Assembly: GCA_946811185.2 (NCBI GenBank)
Contig: OX328106.1
Coordinates: 32,424,426-32,488,425 of the forward strand
Source of the DNA: Hippopus hippopus
Lineage: Eukaryota > Mollusca > Bivalvia > Cardiida > Cardiidae
Length of the DNA: 64,000 nt
Reading direction: 5' to 3'
The position numbers and the translations under genes are program-made. Below are positions 10,687 through 21,186 of the stretch, piece by piece (within the stretch, counting starts at the first letter, position 1; each line of letters starts with the position of its first letter). The notes under the pieces are model-generated. The model had not been told where the DNA came from. It made no database searches and was given only the letters and a program-made list of their open reading frames with translations.

Positions 10687-10919
10687 TCGCCGTCCCAACA
10701 GCTTAGGTCATATCACGCACCTACGCATGTGTTACCTGGCTTTCTCACACCAGTACTGACACAACTTTCTTTCCAAGTCACTGACTACTTTTATCACATG
10801 CATCAGAGGTGAGAGGCGAAAAATCGCCGGAAAGAAAGTTTGCCTCAACAGGGTATCGAACTAACAACCACCAGGTCACGAGTCCGATACGCTAACCACT
10901 AAACTACCCGGCTGGGCAG
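10687..10919 (-). mobile_element. SINE S1, copy b
   Basis: Reverse-strand copy: B box read as GGTATCGAAC near 10852, A-box complement CTAACCACTAAACTACCC near 10890, tail GGTCATATCACG at the left. About 230 bp, without an obvious target duplication. Confidence 0.8.
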
Positions 10920-10927
10920 CTAAATTT

Positions 10928-11030
10928 GAAACCTAGCTCGGTAGTAAATTTGTAACCTGCAGGGCTTGAAACCGACGCTTCGCTGGTTCGAGTTTCCTGC
11001 ATGGCCATATTCTTTCCGACGATTAGTTAT
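10928..11030 (+). mobile_element. tRNA-like SINE head, fragment
   Basis: TAGCTCGGTAGTAAA resembles an A box and GGTTCGAGTTTCC a B box, about 55 bp apart as in tRNA-derived SINEs. No body or tail could be matched, so this is probably a truncated copy of an S2-like family. Confidence 0.45.
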
Positions 11031-11339
11031 AGTCTAAGCGACAGGATTCAAATCTCTACCAGCAGCCGGTGGCTTTTCATCGGTAAAAGGAATTTCAGGA
11101 AAGTATGACCGTCGCAAAGTAAATGAAATAGTTTTCAAAGCGCCGCTAAACCTATACCAATAAGCAAGCAAAATGTGAAACGTCGTGAAAACCCCGTGGT
11201 TGGACAGTTTGCGTGTTTTTGACAGAATTATGGCATTGTTGACCATTTAACATTTTCAAAAAGAACATAAATTGTGTCATGTTTCCAATTATGAAATGTT
11301 CCAGATGCAGCACTTTATGGAAGAGGACGTGCAATATAA
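11031..11339. other. Unassigned spacer
   Basis: No gene or repeat family recognised. Short open frames on the minus strand (11034-11246, 11152-11334) carry no known motif. Confidence 0.4.
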
Positions 11340-11595
11340 TGAGCCACGCTCTGGCAAAAGGGGGCTTAACGCATCTTCGCGATGCATTATACCAAGCAAG
11401 CCATCAAATAGTCATGGATCCATAATAGCCACTTTTTTTTAACAACCGACATATTCACGTGGTGAACTGGTTCTTTGGCATACAGAAAATTGACTGATAG
11501 TGGAAAGTGTCGGCCCAGGTTAGCCTGCGCAGGCTGACCTTGGTCGTTACTTTTCGCAGATGCATTAAGCCCCTTTTTCACAGAGTAGGGTTCAT
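11340..11595 (-). mobile_element. MITE-E, full-length copy
   Basis: Begins TGAGCCACGCTCTGGCAAAA and ends CTTTTTCACAGAGTAGGGTT. It keeps the paired GATGCATTATACC box and an AGCCTGCGCAGGCT palindrome near 11521. Confidence 0.8.
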
Positions 11596-11656
11596 AAAAA
11601 AAAAATGATACAATGCCTCTGCTTTGTTTGTGCTGGCCGCCTTTTTTCCTCCTCTC

Positions 11657-12015
11657 TGGTCCGGGATCGTATTCATCAATGATTAATTTTTTACTAATTC
11701 TTAACTCTTAGGCTACTGAGAGCGACTCACTGACCTTTTGCGGACAGTGTAGATCAAGATCAGACTGCACAGAACGTGCAGTCTGATCTTTGATCTACAC
11801 TGTCCGATAACGACATATTGTCCCCCAAAAAATACCTTTGAAATAGCAAAATTTAGGTTGTTACCATCGGCTCAAAAATTCACTTCACCTTTTTAGCAGG
11901 ATAAATGTTAATTCTAAGATCAGACATCTGATGGGCTGAGACATCCTGTCAGTACCTGTCAGATGACAAGTCTCGGATTCAAAATAAACATTCAATTTAG
12001 AATGGGTGGTGAAAG
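11657..12015. mobile_element. MITE-H-like element, split by MITE-A
   Basis: The left part GGATCGTATTCATCAATG and the right end TAGAATGGGTGGTGAAAG resemble MITE-H ends, and the centre has CTGTCAGTACCTGTCAG. A MITE-A (11701-11911) sits at a TTAA inside it. Confidence 0.5.
11701..11911 (+). mobile_element. MITE-A nested in an H-like element
   Basis: TTAACTCTTAGGCTACTGAG to AGCAGGATAAATGTTAA. Removing it rejoins AATTC-TTAA-TTCTAAG in the host element, giving a TTAA duplication. The central hairpin is intact. Confidence 0.85.
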
Positions 12016-12126
12016 ACTTTTCCAACGGAATTGAGACATGGTACTGTCCAGCACCACTTTATATTGTGACAGTTGGGTTTTAGATGGACTTATATCTTGA
12101 TAGAGTCACATTCAACGGAAGTTAGA

Positions 12127-12562
12127 TTAACACTTAACGTGCTAATTTAGTTAAATGAAGCTTTCAAGCCGATGATAAAAACCCGAATAACGCTATTTCA
12201 AAATTATTTTTTTTTTAGAAATATGTCCCTAGTTTAAACATATTTATTTTACATCGATTGGGAAACAAGTTCTTACAACTTATACTAATCTCTCTCGATA
12301 CTGCTTCCTGGGAACTGCACTAGTAGTCGCACCGAATGTGTGGACCAATAAAAGGTCCCAAAGTTGACATCCGCTTCCGGGTATCGAACTCGGGACCATA
12401 CGGTTACGCGACCAACGCCTACCTCACAACCACGGACATCACACTGGTGTCCTTATCGGACATTGTAGATCCAAGATCAGACTGCACGTTCTGTGCAGTC
12501 TGATATTGATCTACACTGTCTGCTAAAGGTCAGTGAGTCGCGCTTAGAAGTCTAAGAGTTAA
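12127..12562 (-). mobile_element. MITE-A split by a SINE
   Basis: Left end TTAACACTTAACGTGCTAA, right end GACTTCTAAGAGTTAA in the reverse sense. The hairpin lies near 12475-12510. The two halves are separated by SINE S4 (12229-12447), flanked by TGTCC at 12224-12228 and 12448-12452. Confidence 0.85.
12229..12447 (-). mobile_element. SINE S4 copy a, with LINE-1-type 3' tail
   Basis: On the minus strand: tRNA-like head with GTGGTTGTGAGGTAGGCG, B box GAGTTCGATACCC, body with GAGAGAGATTAGTATAAG, and tail AAATATGTTTAAACTA. The tail equals the end of LINE-1 and LINE-3. A 5-bp TGTCC repeat flanks it. Confidence 0.8.
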
Positions 12563-12637
12563 ACCTTGCTATTTTCTTAATTTTTGGGTTTAGTGTGGAG
12601 TCTTGACGTCACTCAAATATGGCATTCTATGGTCTAT

Positions 12638-12864
12638 TTAACCTTTTACCACACAATCCCGCGTTTTAACGACCCAAAGATAGAGATGTGAAACCATTGT
12701 GGGGAAAAAGAGAAAATGCTGGTAACCATCATATTCTTCTTTTCCCAAAATACTTTTCTCCATTTTTAAAAGCAATATCCACCATTTAAGCCGCATTTAA
12801 TTTATTGTCTACCATTTATTTCAATTTGGGTCAGTCTAAAATATGGTCGTTTGGTAAAGAGTTC
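12638..12864 (+). mobile_element. MITE-C copy
   Basis: TTAACCTTTTACCACACAAT to TTTGGTAAAGAGTT. The second hairpin arm is mutated (ACCATCATATTCTTC). The right TTAA is lost. Confidence 0.8.
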
Positions 12865-13151
12865 CATCTGATTGGCTTAGACGTTCTGTCTCAGCCAATG
12901 AGGTTGCTTGTCACGGAATTTAGAGAAGGACAATATCTAAAACTGATGGTGAGTACGATTCTTGTAGAAAAGGGGAATTGAGTGCTGTTTGCTCCCGGCC
13001 GCAGACGTTGTTTGTTTCTCCACAGAGAGAAACCTGTAATCTCAGGGCATAAATCACATCAAATTGACATATGTCATTTTTACACCAAATCTACTCCCTG
13101 CTGAGCAAATAAAATCTTTCATTATACCATATACAATATCCTACAGAGCCC
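12865..13151. other. Spacer with a partial MITE-H-like palindrome
   Basis: CATCTGATTGGCTTAGACG and TCAGCCAATGAGG form a loose inverted pair like the MITE-H centre. Otherwise nothing is recognised. Confidence 0.4.
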
Positions 13152-13381
13152 TTAACCCTTTACTAACCAATCCCCATTTTTAACGATCCCGAGGGAGAAG
13201 CCTTTTGAAAACATTGAGGGAAAAGGAGAATATGCTGGTAACCAGCATTTTCTCCTTTTCCCAAAATGTTTTTCTACCCTATAAAAGACAAATTTAATCA
13301 TTTAATCCAAATTTGAATCGTCGTCTGCAAATTCTGTTAATTTAGACAAATCTACATTTTTGTCATGTGGTTAAGAGTTAA
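13152..13381 (+). mobile_element. MITE-C, full length with TTAA ends
   Basis: TTAACCCTTTACTAACCAAT to TGGTTAAGAGTTAA. The hairpin is nearly perfect around 13218-13260. Confidence 0.85.
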
Positions 13382-13734
13382 AGCAACATTCTATACACAT
13401 TTTTACACGAGAATTTTCAATTCTTTTATTTTAATCTTTATTTCGTAAATGAAAACTTGCATATAAAAATGTGTGTAGAATTTCACCGCAGGGTTTCTGT
13501 AGCACGAGTCTCCATGGATCTTACACATTTTTTTTTTTATGTCCTACTTGGCTCCGTAGTAAAGACGTTGGAATGGTTATTCGGAGGTTTTGAGCTGGAG
13601 CACCGCGGTGTTGACAAAGGAGTGTCGTTTGGGAAGGCTCTGCACCAGAGGAAAGTCATGAATAAGTTAGATGTCGCCGGGCACGGCGTACTGTAATCAT
13701 ATAGACAAAAATTCATATAATGCAAGACATTCTG
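13382..13734. other. Unassigned spacer
   Basis: A 79-codon plus-strand frame (13457-13696) and its minus-strand shadow show no known domain. A T-run lies near 13531. Confidence 0.35.
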
Positions 13735-14870
13735 ACACTCTCAGTGGTGTCCGAGATGAAAGTACAGAAATCAAAAGCTCCAACAAGAACCGATGTCTCA
13801 CGAACCAAAATGGTCTAGTACACGCAAAATATTTCTTGACAAACAGCTGTCTCATATTGAAATCTATGTCCTTCATGACGAAATTTCTAAGTTTAAGAGT
13901 TAAGTTTCAACATGCCTTTCTTCCGATGGACACTCTTACCTGATCCACAGAAATAAAACCGTTTGATACAGCCAGAAGTTTCCTCGTGGTGACGGAAATC
14001 AATAGCTAAAAGAAAACACAGAAGCCGATGACTGACGAAACAAAGATGATTTTTTACGCTATGTTTCGACAGTCAACTCAAAACTGTGTCCATAAGGACT
14101 AAATTCCTTAGGCAATGAGTTCGATCCAATTGAGCATCTCCAGCCCATAGTTTTTTTTTTTTCATCGGCAAAGAAATAACAATATCTTACACTCCTAACG
14201 TGTTAGAAGTTTCTGTCATGTAAATATACAGAAATCAAAAGCTCAGAAAGAAAACCCGATCTCTCACGAAACATAGATAGTCTCTTACACTATTTCATGA
14301 CAGTCGACTGTTTCACCTTAAAAAAAAATGTCTTTCATGACGAAACTACTAAGATAACAAGTTCAATTTAAATAAGCATGCCCTCCGATTGGTACTGTCT
14401 CGCCTTGCACAGAAATAAGATTTTCCAAAGTTGTACTCCAAAAAAAAAAATGTGCAGAACTCTATAACTCGAACTCAAGCCGATGTCTCACGAGACCAGG
14501 ATGGTCTAGTGCGCTATTTCGCGACAATCACTTTGTAAATTTGTAATATCTGTAGCATGTAGGATTAAACTCCTCGTGTAATGGGTTCGATTCAATCTTC
14601 TTCCAGTGAACGTTCCGTCTTGTTGCACAAAAAAAAAAAAAAAAAGAAGGGTGAGGAGGGGAGGGGGGCTATCGAACACTCCTTGAATTTTCTGAGATAG
14701 AAATCAATAACTTGAACAAAACCCAATGTCTTGCGAAACCAAGATGTCACGTACCCTATTTCTTGACAATCTACCGTCCCATCTTAATTGGTATGAATAT
14801 AAAATAAACTTCACTGGCCTTTATGACGAAATTCCCAAGTGGAACTATTCATAAGGATATCTGAAATCGT
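13735..14870 (+). repeat. Tandem array of about 235-bp units, five copies
   Basis: CCGATGTCTCACGAAAC-like words occur at about 13791, 14026, 14257, 14481 and 14724, so units are 224-243 bp. Each unit repeats, in order, GAAATCAAAAGCTC, the CGATGTCTC block, a TCTAGTACGCTATTTC block, a CTTCATGACGAAATT block and a GATGGACACTCTTGCC-like block. Units are diverged and have no shared open frame. Confidence 0.8.
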
Positions 14871-15311
14871 ATTGTTTGTTTCGGCGCTATTTTCTGTGAG
14901 TGCACTCTGGCAGACGACAGTAAGAGAGTAGAAGAATCCTATAAGCATTGATGTATTCTTATGTCTTCCAAAACCGCTCGAGGACAGTGTCGCGCGGCGG
15001 ATAAATCATCGCCGGATTGAATTTAACAACCGAAATATTCTGCGTTGTTTTGGTTCTTTTAAACGACTTCAAACATGGAAAAGGAACTGAATCAGCGAAT
15101 ACAATAATGGTGGTATAAGGCGCGAATGTTGTGCATTTCGAGAACGACTTTTAAATCTCAATTCCCGGTGGATTTTTTTTTTCATTTGATACATGTACGT
15201 GTGTTTAGTGTGGAATAAGATTAAATTCTGACAAAAAAACTATTAGAAGATACTTACAGGTAAGTTTGATACATCCGTGTCGTATATTCTCATTTCACAC
15301 GACTTTTTTTT
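14871..15311. other. Unassigned GC-richer spacer
   Basis: Contains ACAGTGTCGCGCGGCGG near 14986 and a donor-like CAGGTAAGTTTG at 15258. There is no reading frame to make an exon of it. Confidence 0.35.
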
Positions 15312-15520
15312 TTAACCTTTTAAAAAACGATCCCGTGTTTTATCGGCCTTGTTCAAGACAGAAGCTTTTAAGAACAATTGGAGGAAAGAAGAAAAACGTT
15401 GCAGCCAGCATTTTGTCCTTTTTCCTCTACATTTTCTACCCCATCAAAAGCAAATAACATGCCATCTGCAACAGCAGTCAACATGAACAAGGCAAAAATT
15501 TTGTCGTCTGGTGAAGACTT
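15312..15520 (+). mobile_element. MITE-C, diverged copy
   Basis: TTAACCTTTTAAAAAACGAT to TTTTGTCGTCTGGTGAAGA. The hairpin retains only GCCAGCATTTTGTCC on one side. Confidence 0.65.
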
Positions 15521-17285
15521 GAACCCATCATTTTCTTGACAACGGCAGCTCCCTTATTGACGTGTTTCCTGGTTATTGACGGGTATTCAAGCTAAATCCA
15601 CACACAAATCTCAATTTCATGAAATTTTATTGTCATGTGATTTATTTGTAATACCCGTGCAAAAACAATGAACAGGAATGTAGTATTTGAGCATCCATAC
15701 ACGTGTATGTTTATGTTGGTGTTGCTTTCATTTACCTGAAACTATGTTCAGTTATAAATAGACCTTGAGCCACCAATAGGCCCCCCTCCCTCCCCCCCTC
15801 CCCCCGGGGGGAATTTTCGGCACTATCATTTTCTGAAACCCCAAGGTCTCCTGAGCACTTTGTCAAAGTCTGCCACCTGGCGAGCGGGGCTTTTGCGAGT
15901 TATAGAGGTCAAAGGTCATCAAGTGCACTGTTACTTACAAGATATCAGTGAATGGCACTTCAGGTTAAATTTTCATTTCATTTTCTACATTAAATATGTC
16001 AGACACATGTTCAGATGGGTTTATACACTCATATCTTTAGTCAAAACAGCTGTTTCACACAAATAGAAGCAATTTTGTTTGAATCAAAGTACTGACAGAA
16101 CTGTTCTTGGCCATGTTTGTGGGCGTAAAATGGCTGGTACCCAAAAACTTATCCATAGCATACAAAATCATCAATTATGATCTTAGTGATACAGAATAGA
16201 TTCCATGACAAACATTGTGCCTTACCATTATAATTTATCCTATCTATAAGCTGTGTCAGCAAAGGAAATCAGAGTATTAATAGTGACAAATGTTGAGCTT
16301 TTTTAAAATTCTTACGATATTTGCTGGAATTAAAGATATTTCTTGCTATTGACCAATAAGAACTCATTGATGTCAGGATTTTATTTATCACTTCTATAAT
16401 CAACAGTAATTTGCCACATCAATTGGTATTGTATTAAACCCAGTGAATAAAGCTGTTTAGATCTTTTTCTTAATGGTGGCCCTTCATAGAGTTCGAGACT
16501 AATATGAAGTTGCCTTTCATAGAAATGCTAACAATGATTTCTACAACAGATCATTCCATGCTATATTAAAGTCTATCCACTATCACCCATGGACCACATT
16601 CATGAAGTCAACATTGTTATCATCTTTCTCATTGCTTGGTTAGAATATATTTCAATATGTTAACTAAATCATTACTATGATTTATACTCTGTATTATTTA
16701 AACACGTATTGCATGTCTATGACATGGGGAAGTAAACAGTAAACATTGTAAAAATTCAATAAAGATTCTTTTCTGTTTACAATATGACATTTTTACCACA
16801 ATTGAAAAACATCAAAATGTGCGCAAAGAGGGCATGCATAAAACCGTTTTTGAAACTGTCTGGGTTTGTAATTCTCTAAATGATTCCAAGGTAGCACTTT
16901 GCAAAACAGGATTTACTTTTGTCGAACTACAGAGACTTCCCTTCACAGCATAGACTTTGGGAATGGGTAATCAGGTCAGAAAAGAAGAACATATCTCCCC
17001 ATTAGATCACTCAGATCATTTCTTCCTACAGATGGGTAATTATTGGTGCATCACCTATATGGAATAGCACAGTAAAATGAAACCTTTTTTTGTAATATGG
17101 GAAACAAAATCCTTGAAATAACAATAAGCCCATGATCGTGATACCAAATGCAAAAAAAGAACTGTTCATCTGTTCATGCACAATAATACAATTATGCTGA
17201 TATTGGATGAGGTGGAGCTAAGCACAGTATAAGTATATGGCAGAAGGCATTTTCTTTTTGACATACGACAGGTACCTTTATATAC

Positions 17286-17516
17286 ATGTTTGATAGAAAG
17301 AGAGAAAAGCAGAACTCATGCACAGGCCTTTTGCCCTTAGCAGAAATAAGGAGAGTCACTAACCATCTATCAAACAAGGCAAATGATAACTGGCCAGCTA
17401 AAATATCAAAAGAGCTTCTGTCTTTGTTCAATGTGTACAATATCAAACAAAAAACTAAAAAAGCAAGTTTTGAATTTACACATGATAAATCACTAGAATA
17501 TAACGTAATTGAATAA
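17286..17516 (+). other. Short frame shared by both copies of the 3.7-kb element
   Basis: The 76-codon frame contains CTGLLPLAEI, NDNWPAKIS and LSLFNVYNIKQK. The minus-strand frame at 4670-4858 in the other copy reads CTGLLPIVEI, NKNWPAQTS and LSLLNVYSIKQK in the same order. It matches no family I know. It may be a relic of the element's own gene, or the frame may simply be preserved by DNA similarity; an opposite-strand pair (4151-4336 and 17537-17728) is also conserved, which weakens the coding case. Confidence 0.35.
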
Positions 17517-18272
17517 AAGAAGACATAGTCTTGAAGCTATGCAAACAGAAAGCAAGAAGTAATACATATGTAAGAACAAGATAATCTGAGCAATAAAAGG
17601 ATTGCCATGTGAATGATGATAATTTGCATGACCTTTACGCCAAAAAATACGTTAATGACAAGAACATTAATAGTACATGGTAACACACAAATGACCTTTA
17701 TTACAAAGTTAACATAAAAGGGAAACAAAATGGATAAAAGAGTAGGGAATAAAACAAGGGCTCTTCATTGCATAGTTTAAGACTTGAGCATATTATATCA
17801 AACCCAATGCATCTCATTTCCAACATTTATACTTAGCCTTTTTTTTTTTTTTTTTTAAGTCATGGCACGATGCTTCATTTTATTTTCTTGTTTCTTAATG
17901 CCAAGCAGTTAACCTGACATAATTCTGAACAGGTAACAACGGAAAAATGACAACCACAGTTTTCATAACAAAGACACAAAGCCACAAATAAGGCTGGTAG
18001 GCATGAGAATGATGATGGTGAAGGTTTTACTGAGCAAATACAAGCATGAATGAGCCCACATTCACTATAACACTATGGTCCTCTGTAAATGAATACTGAC
18101 CAACAGAGTGAGATAACAGGTGCATCTGCCCTATTGAAATATCAAATCCGAATGGGGAATTCAATTCATCTTGGTAACTCACACTGCTAGTAAATCACCT
18201 GATTACTAAATCGATGAGTGTAAAAAGTGAAACAAGATTAATTACGAATAATATATCTCTGATTGTGGGCAG

Positions 18273-18481
18273 TCAACTCTTTCGGCGCCAAATATTTAAT
18301 GTCCACCTCTTTGATGCCTGGAAATAGGCTCCACTGAAACTCGGAGTTTTATCATATTTGGCTTGACTAAACAAGTGGACGACAGAGTTCCATGATCAGA
18401 CTGCATGTTCTGTGCAGTCTGATCTTGATCTATGTCATCCGCAAAGGCCTCTGTTTTCGCCTATAGCGCTGAAAGGTTTAA
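18273..18481 (+). mobile_element. MITE-B nested in the 3.7-kb element
   Basis: TCAACTCTTTCGGCGCC to GCGCTGAAAGGTTTAA, with the hairpin at about 18393-18425. The equivalent place in the 2820-5865 copy has no insertion, so it arrived after duplication. One flanking TTAA has decayed to TCAA. Confidence 0.85.
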
Positions 18482-19454
18482 ATTTATGCATATGTATGCT
18501 GTATCTAACTAAAAAGGTCGATATGCCTGTTGGTCATACCTACTTTGTCATGGCAAGTTCAATTTTAAGTACTTTGATATCATTTTCTGAGGAAACTAAA
18601 TTGATAAAATAACAAGAGAAGGCACTGTAGATAGCATATGCAATGTCTGCTTAGTAAATAAGATCAAGATATATTTTACTTTTAACCTTTTTTGTCCGTT
18701 TTTTTTTAGATACAAGAGTTAAATGCTACACAATGTATCAGTAACTTCAGCACTTTGATTTACACTAAAAGTTTTTATTTACTGTAATGAATATAATCAT
18801 TAATATCATGAAAATAAGAATACCGATAAATTTTATATTTTTTTAGTCTAAAATAAAGACACGAACCAGATAGTTGTTGAATTCTCAGCAACTGATATAA
18901 AAATTAAAAAGTATATTAATGAGCTTTGGTTATAAGTGCTTCCATTGTATCCATGAATATGACAGATTGATATACAATTAATCAGAAAATGCCATTTGGG
19001 TTGCTTCTAGGATGCATATAAGGTATTTGTGATCATGAAAATGTGCTTTATCTGAAAAATATCCCTGTAGTTTGTCAGATTATGAGTTTTTGGAAGCTTG
19101 AATCATAAAAAAAATAGTGCTGTCAGTGCTTTGATTTGCATTAAATGTTCTTTTATTTTGTTAGAAATGCATATAATTATCTAAAAATAAGCTTTTTACA
19201 CTACCTGAGATCATTTGGGACTTTCGCAAGGTATAAAATTTCCAACGAACTGTCAAATAAGGATCAACTAATAGGGTTAGGGTTGGAGTGCAGTTGGTGA
19301 CCTTTGACCTCTATAACTTCCAAAAGCCCCACTCGCCAGGTGGCAGACTTTGGGAAAGTGCTCAGGAGACTTTGGGGCTCAAGAAAATCATAGTCCCGAA
19401 AATTCCCCCGGGGGGGGGGGGGAGGGAGCAAACACCCTGCTGGCTCATAGTCTA

Positions 19455-19989
19455 AAACGGATTGAGGTGTGAAACTTTCTTTGCCCCTTTCGATTTATTT
19501 CGGAGGTGATCAGGAATCAGCGTGTTCGTCTGAAAGTAACCACACATCTTTATTCTTACTCTTCGTTCGGCTCTCTCTGCTCAAACACTTCGTAAAAATG
19601 TTAAAGTATGTACTAACATTTGATATAAAATACTCTGTACCCCAAAAGACGAATGTTGTTGGGGAATTACAGGAATATATCTTTCCGTCCGCCTGTAGGC
19701 ATCCTTTTATAGCTTTCTTTGTTCATTATATATTGAAACCAAGTCCCTTGTCAGTAATGAACGAGAGACTATAGATATTCAAGACAAAATTTTTCGGGTA
19801 CATTAATTAACTTTGGTCAACAATTTTACATGTAGGCCTTGTGCACTTTAATTCATCATCAAAGAAAGGAATTTGAGTACAAATCTAATGAGAACCAAGA
19901 CGACAACTCATAAGTAGTCCAAATGATGGAACTAGTCTTTGAAATGGTAGAAATCATTGTGTGACAAATGCTGTTTATCAGAAAACCGT
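19455..19989. other. Unassigned spacer
   Basis: 535 bp. A 101-codon plus-strand frame (19469-19774) has no recognised motif and no supporting context. Confidence 0.35.
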
Positions 19990-20365
19990 ATTTTTACGAT
20001 TCAGTGAGAGGGCTTTTGAAACCATTGTAGAGAAAAAAAGGAAATGCTGGTAACCAGAAATCCCTTTTTTCACGGCTCGGTCGAAGAGGGTATTTGCAAC
20101 CATTGTTGGGAAAAGGAGAACATGCTAATAACCAGAAAACTTTGTTTCCATGGCTCAGAGGAAGAGGATTTTTTAAACTATTGAAGAGTAAACGAGAAAA
20201 TGCTGAAAACCATAAAGCCACATTTTCACGATTCAATGGCCTTTGAAACTATTGTAGGGAAATGGAGAAAAAGCTGGGTACCAAAAAACCACATCTCAAG
20301 AATTCAGTGGAAGAAGACTTTTGAAATCATCGTAGGGAAATGGAGAAAATGCTTCTTCCTACAAT
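19990..20365 (+). repeat. Five tandem units derived from MITE-C
   Basis: A module of GAAGAGGCTTTTGAAACCAT, then TTGTAGGGAAATGGAGAAAA, then GCTGGTAACCAG-like words, then TTTCACGATTCAGTG recurs with starts near 19995, 20074, 20150, 20226 and 20296 (70-79 bp apart). It corresponds to the left half of the MITE-C hairpin plus its flank, amplified in tandem without the right half. The frames at 19994-20236 (-) and 20200-20400 (+) are its shadows. Confidence 0.8.
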
Positions 20366-20766
20366 GGATTCAAAACCCCTTTTCCTTTGAGTCGTTATAA
20401 CACGCAATATAGATCTGTCATCTGCAAAAAAGTACTGAATGGTAGAACTAGGCCAATTTTGGTGACCGTTTCAGTTTTTAAATTCAAACTGACTTTCTTT
20501 TGCTCATTTCAGAACAGATTCATGAACAAAAACAATAGGTAAGTGTTACACTTGATGACAACTTTTTTCTTTGTCTTGTTTCTATACTGAAGTTATTGCT
20601 TTTCAATTACAAAGACAAAACTTTTATCCTCAGCGAAACAAGAGATCCGGGTACAATGTATTACAAATGTAAACCTGGTTTTACCTAAATGATAATAATA
20701 GTAATAATTATAATGACAGGGAAAGTAAATCTAGGATCGGTATGAATACTCTGTACAGGCCGATCC
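20366..20766. other. Unassigned spacer
   Basis: 400 bp. It starts with a last MITE-C-like GTCATCTGCAAAAAAG near 20417 and holds a TAATAATAGTAATAATTATAATG stretch in two parts near 20690. No gene seen. Confidence 0.35.
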
Positions 20767-21169
20767 TTGGACCGTATTCACCAAGCATTCTCAAGAACAT
20801 TTTTAGTCTTATTCTCAAGGATTTTCTAAATTTGACAGGAACACAACCTCTGTTTGGCTAAACCAAATGGTTTAGCTAGTCAGAAATTGTGTTACATTTA
20901 ATTCTATAATCAGACTAAGAGAATTTTCTTAACCCGTAGGCTGCTAAGCGCGACTCACTGACCTTTAGCGAACAGTATAGATCAAGATCAGACTGCACAG
21001 AACGTGCAGTCTGATCTTGGATCTACACTGTCCGATAACGAGATGGTATTCCCCAGAACATAACGTTGAAATAACAATATGTGGGTTTTTAACTATCGAA
21101 TTGAAAATTTCATTTTAGTTATTCAGCAGGATAAGGGTTAAGAATGGTTGGTGGAAACAGACCCTGATC
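20767..21169. mobile_element. MITE-H split by MITE-A
   Basis: Left part 20767-20932 has GGACCGTATTCACCAAGC and the hairpin GGCTAAACC/GGTTTAGC. The right end is GAATGGTTGGTGGAAACAG at about 21142-21169. A complete MITE-A (20929-21141) lies between them at TTAA. Confidence 0.85.
20929..21141 (+). mobile_element. MITE-A nested in MITE-H at a TTAA
   Basis: TTAACCCGTAGGCTGCTAAG to CAGCAGGATAAGGGTTAA. Excision leaves TTTTC-TTAA-GAATGG, which is what intact MITE-H copies have there. This is the clearest proof in the window that family A duplicates TTAA. Confidence 0.9.
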
Positions 21170-21186
21170 TACTCTTTCCTAAAAGT

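Larger units (their letters stand above)
15759..19454 (-). mobile_element. 3.7-kb DNA-transposon-like element with about 170-bp TIRs
   Basis: The ends are long inverted repeats: 15759-15930 (starting TAGACCTTGAGCCACC) and 19286-19454 (ending GGCTCATAGTCTA). Each passes through a C/G-rich block (CCCCCGGGGGG) and the shared words GTCTCCTGAGCAC, GTCTGCCACCTGGCGAG and AGTTATAGAGGTCAAAGG. The interior is AT-rich and matches 2820-5865 in reverse, so the family is repeated. No transposase is recognisable; the longest frame conserved between copies is about 60 codons. A MITE-B is nested at 18273-18481. The strand is assigned only relative to the other copy. Confidence 0.8.

Noticed and set aside
13735..14870. 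CRISPR-like regular repeat
   Set aside because: The 235-bp units are tandem and diverged along their whole length, without short identical repeats and unique spacers; the DNA is clearly eukaryotic.
15258..15270. Splice donor CAGGTAAGTTTG
   Set aside because: A good consensus, but no open frame ends at it and no partner acceptor or exon is identifiable.
19270..19290. TAGGGTTAGGGTTGG, telomere-like
   Set aside because: Only about two TTAGGG units, next to a transposon terminal repeat; too short for telomeric sequence.
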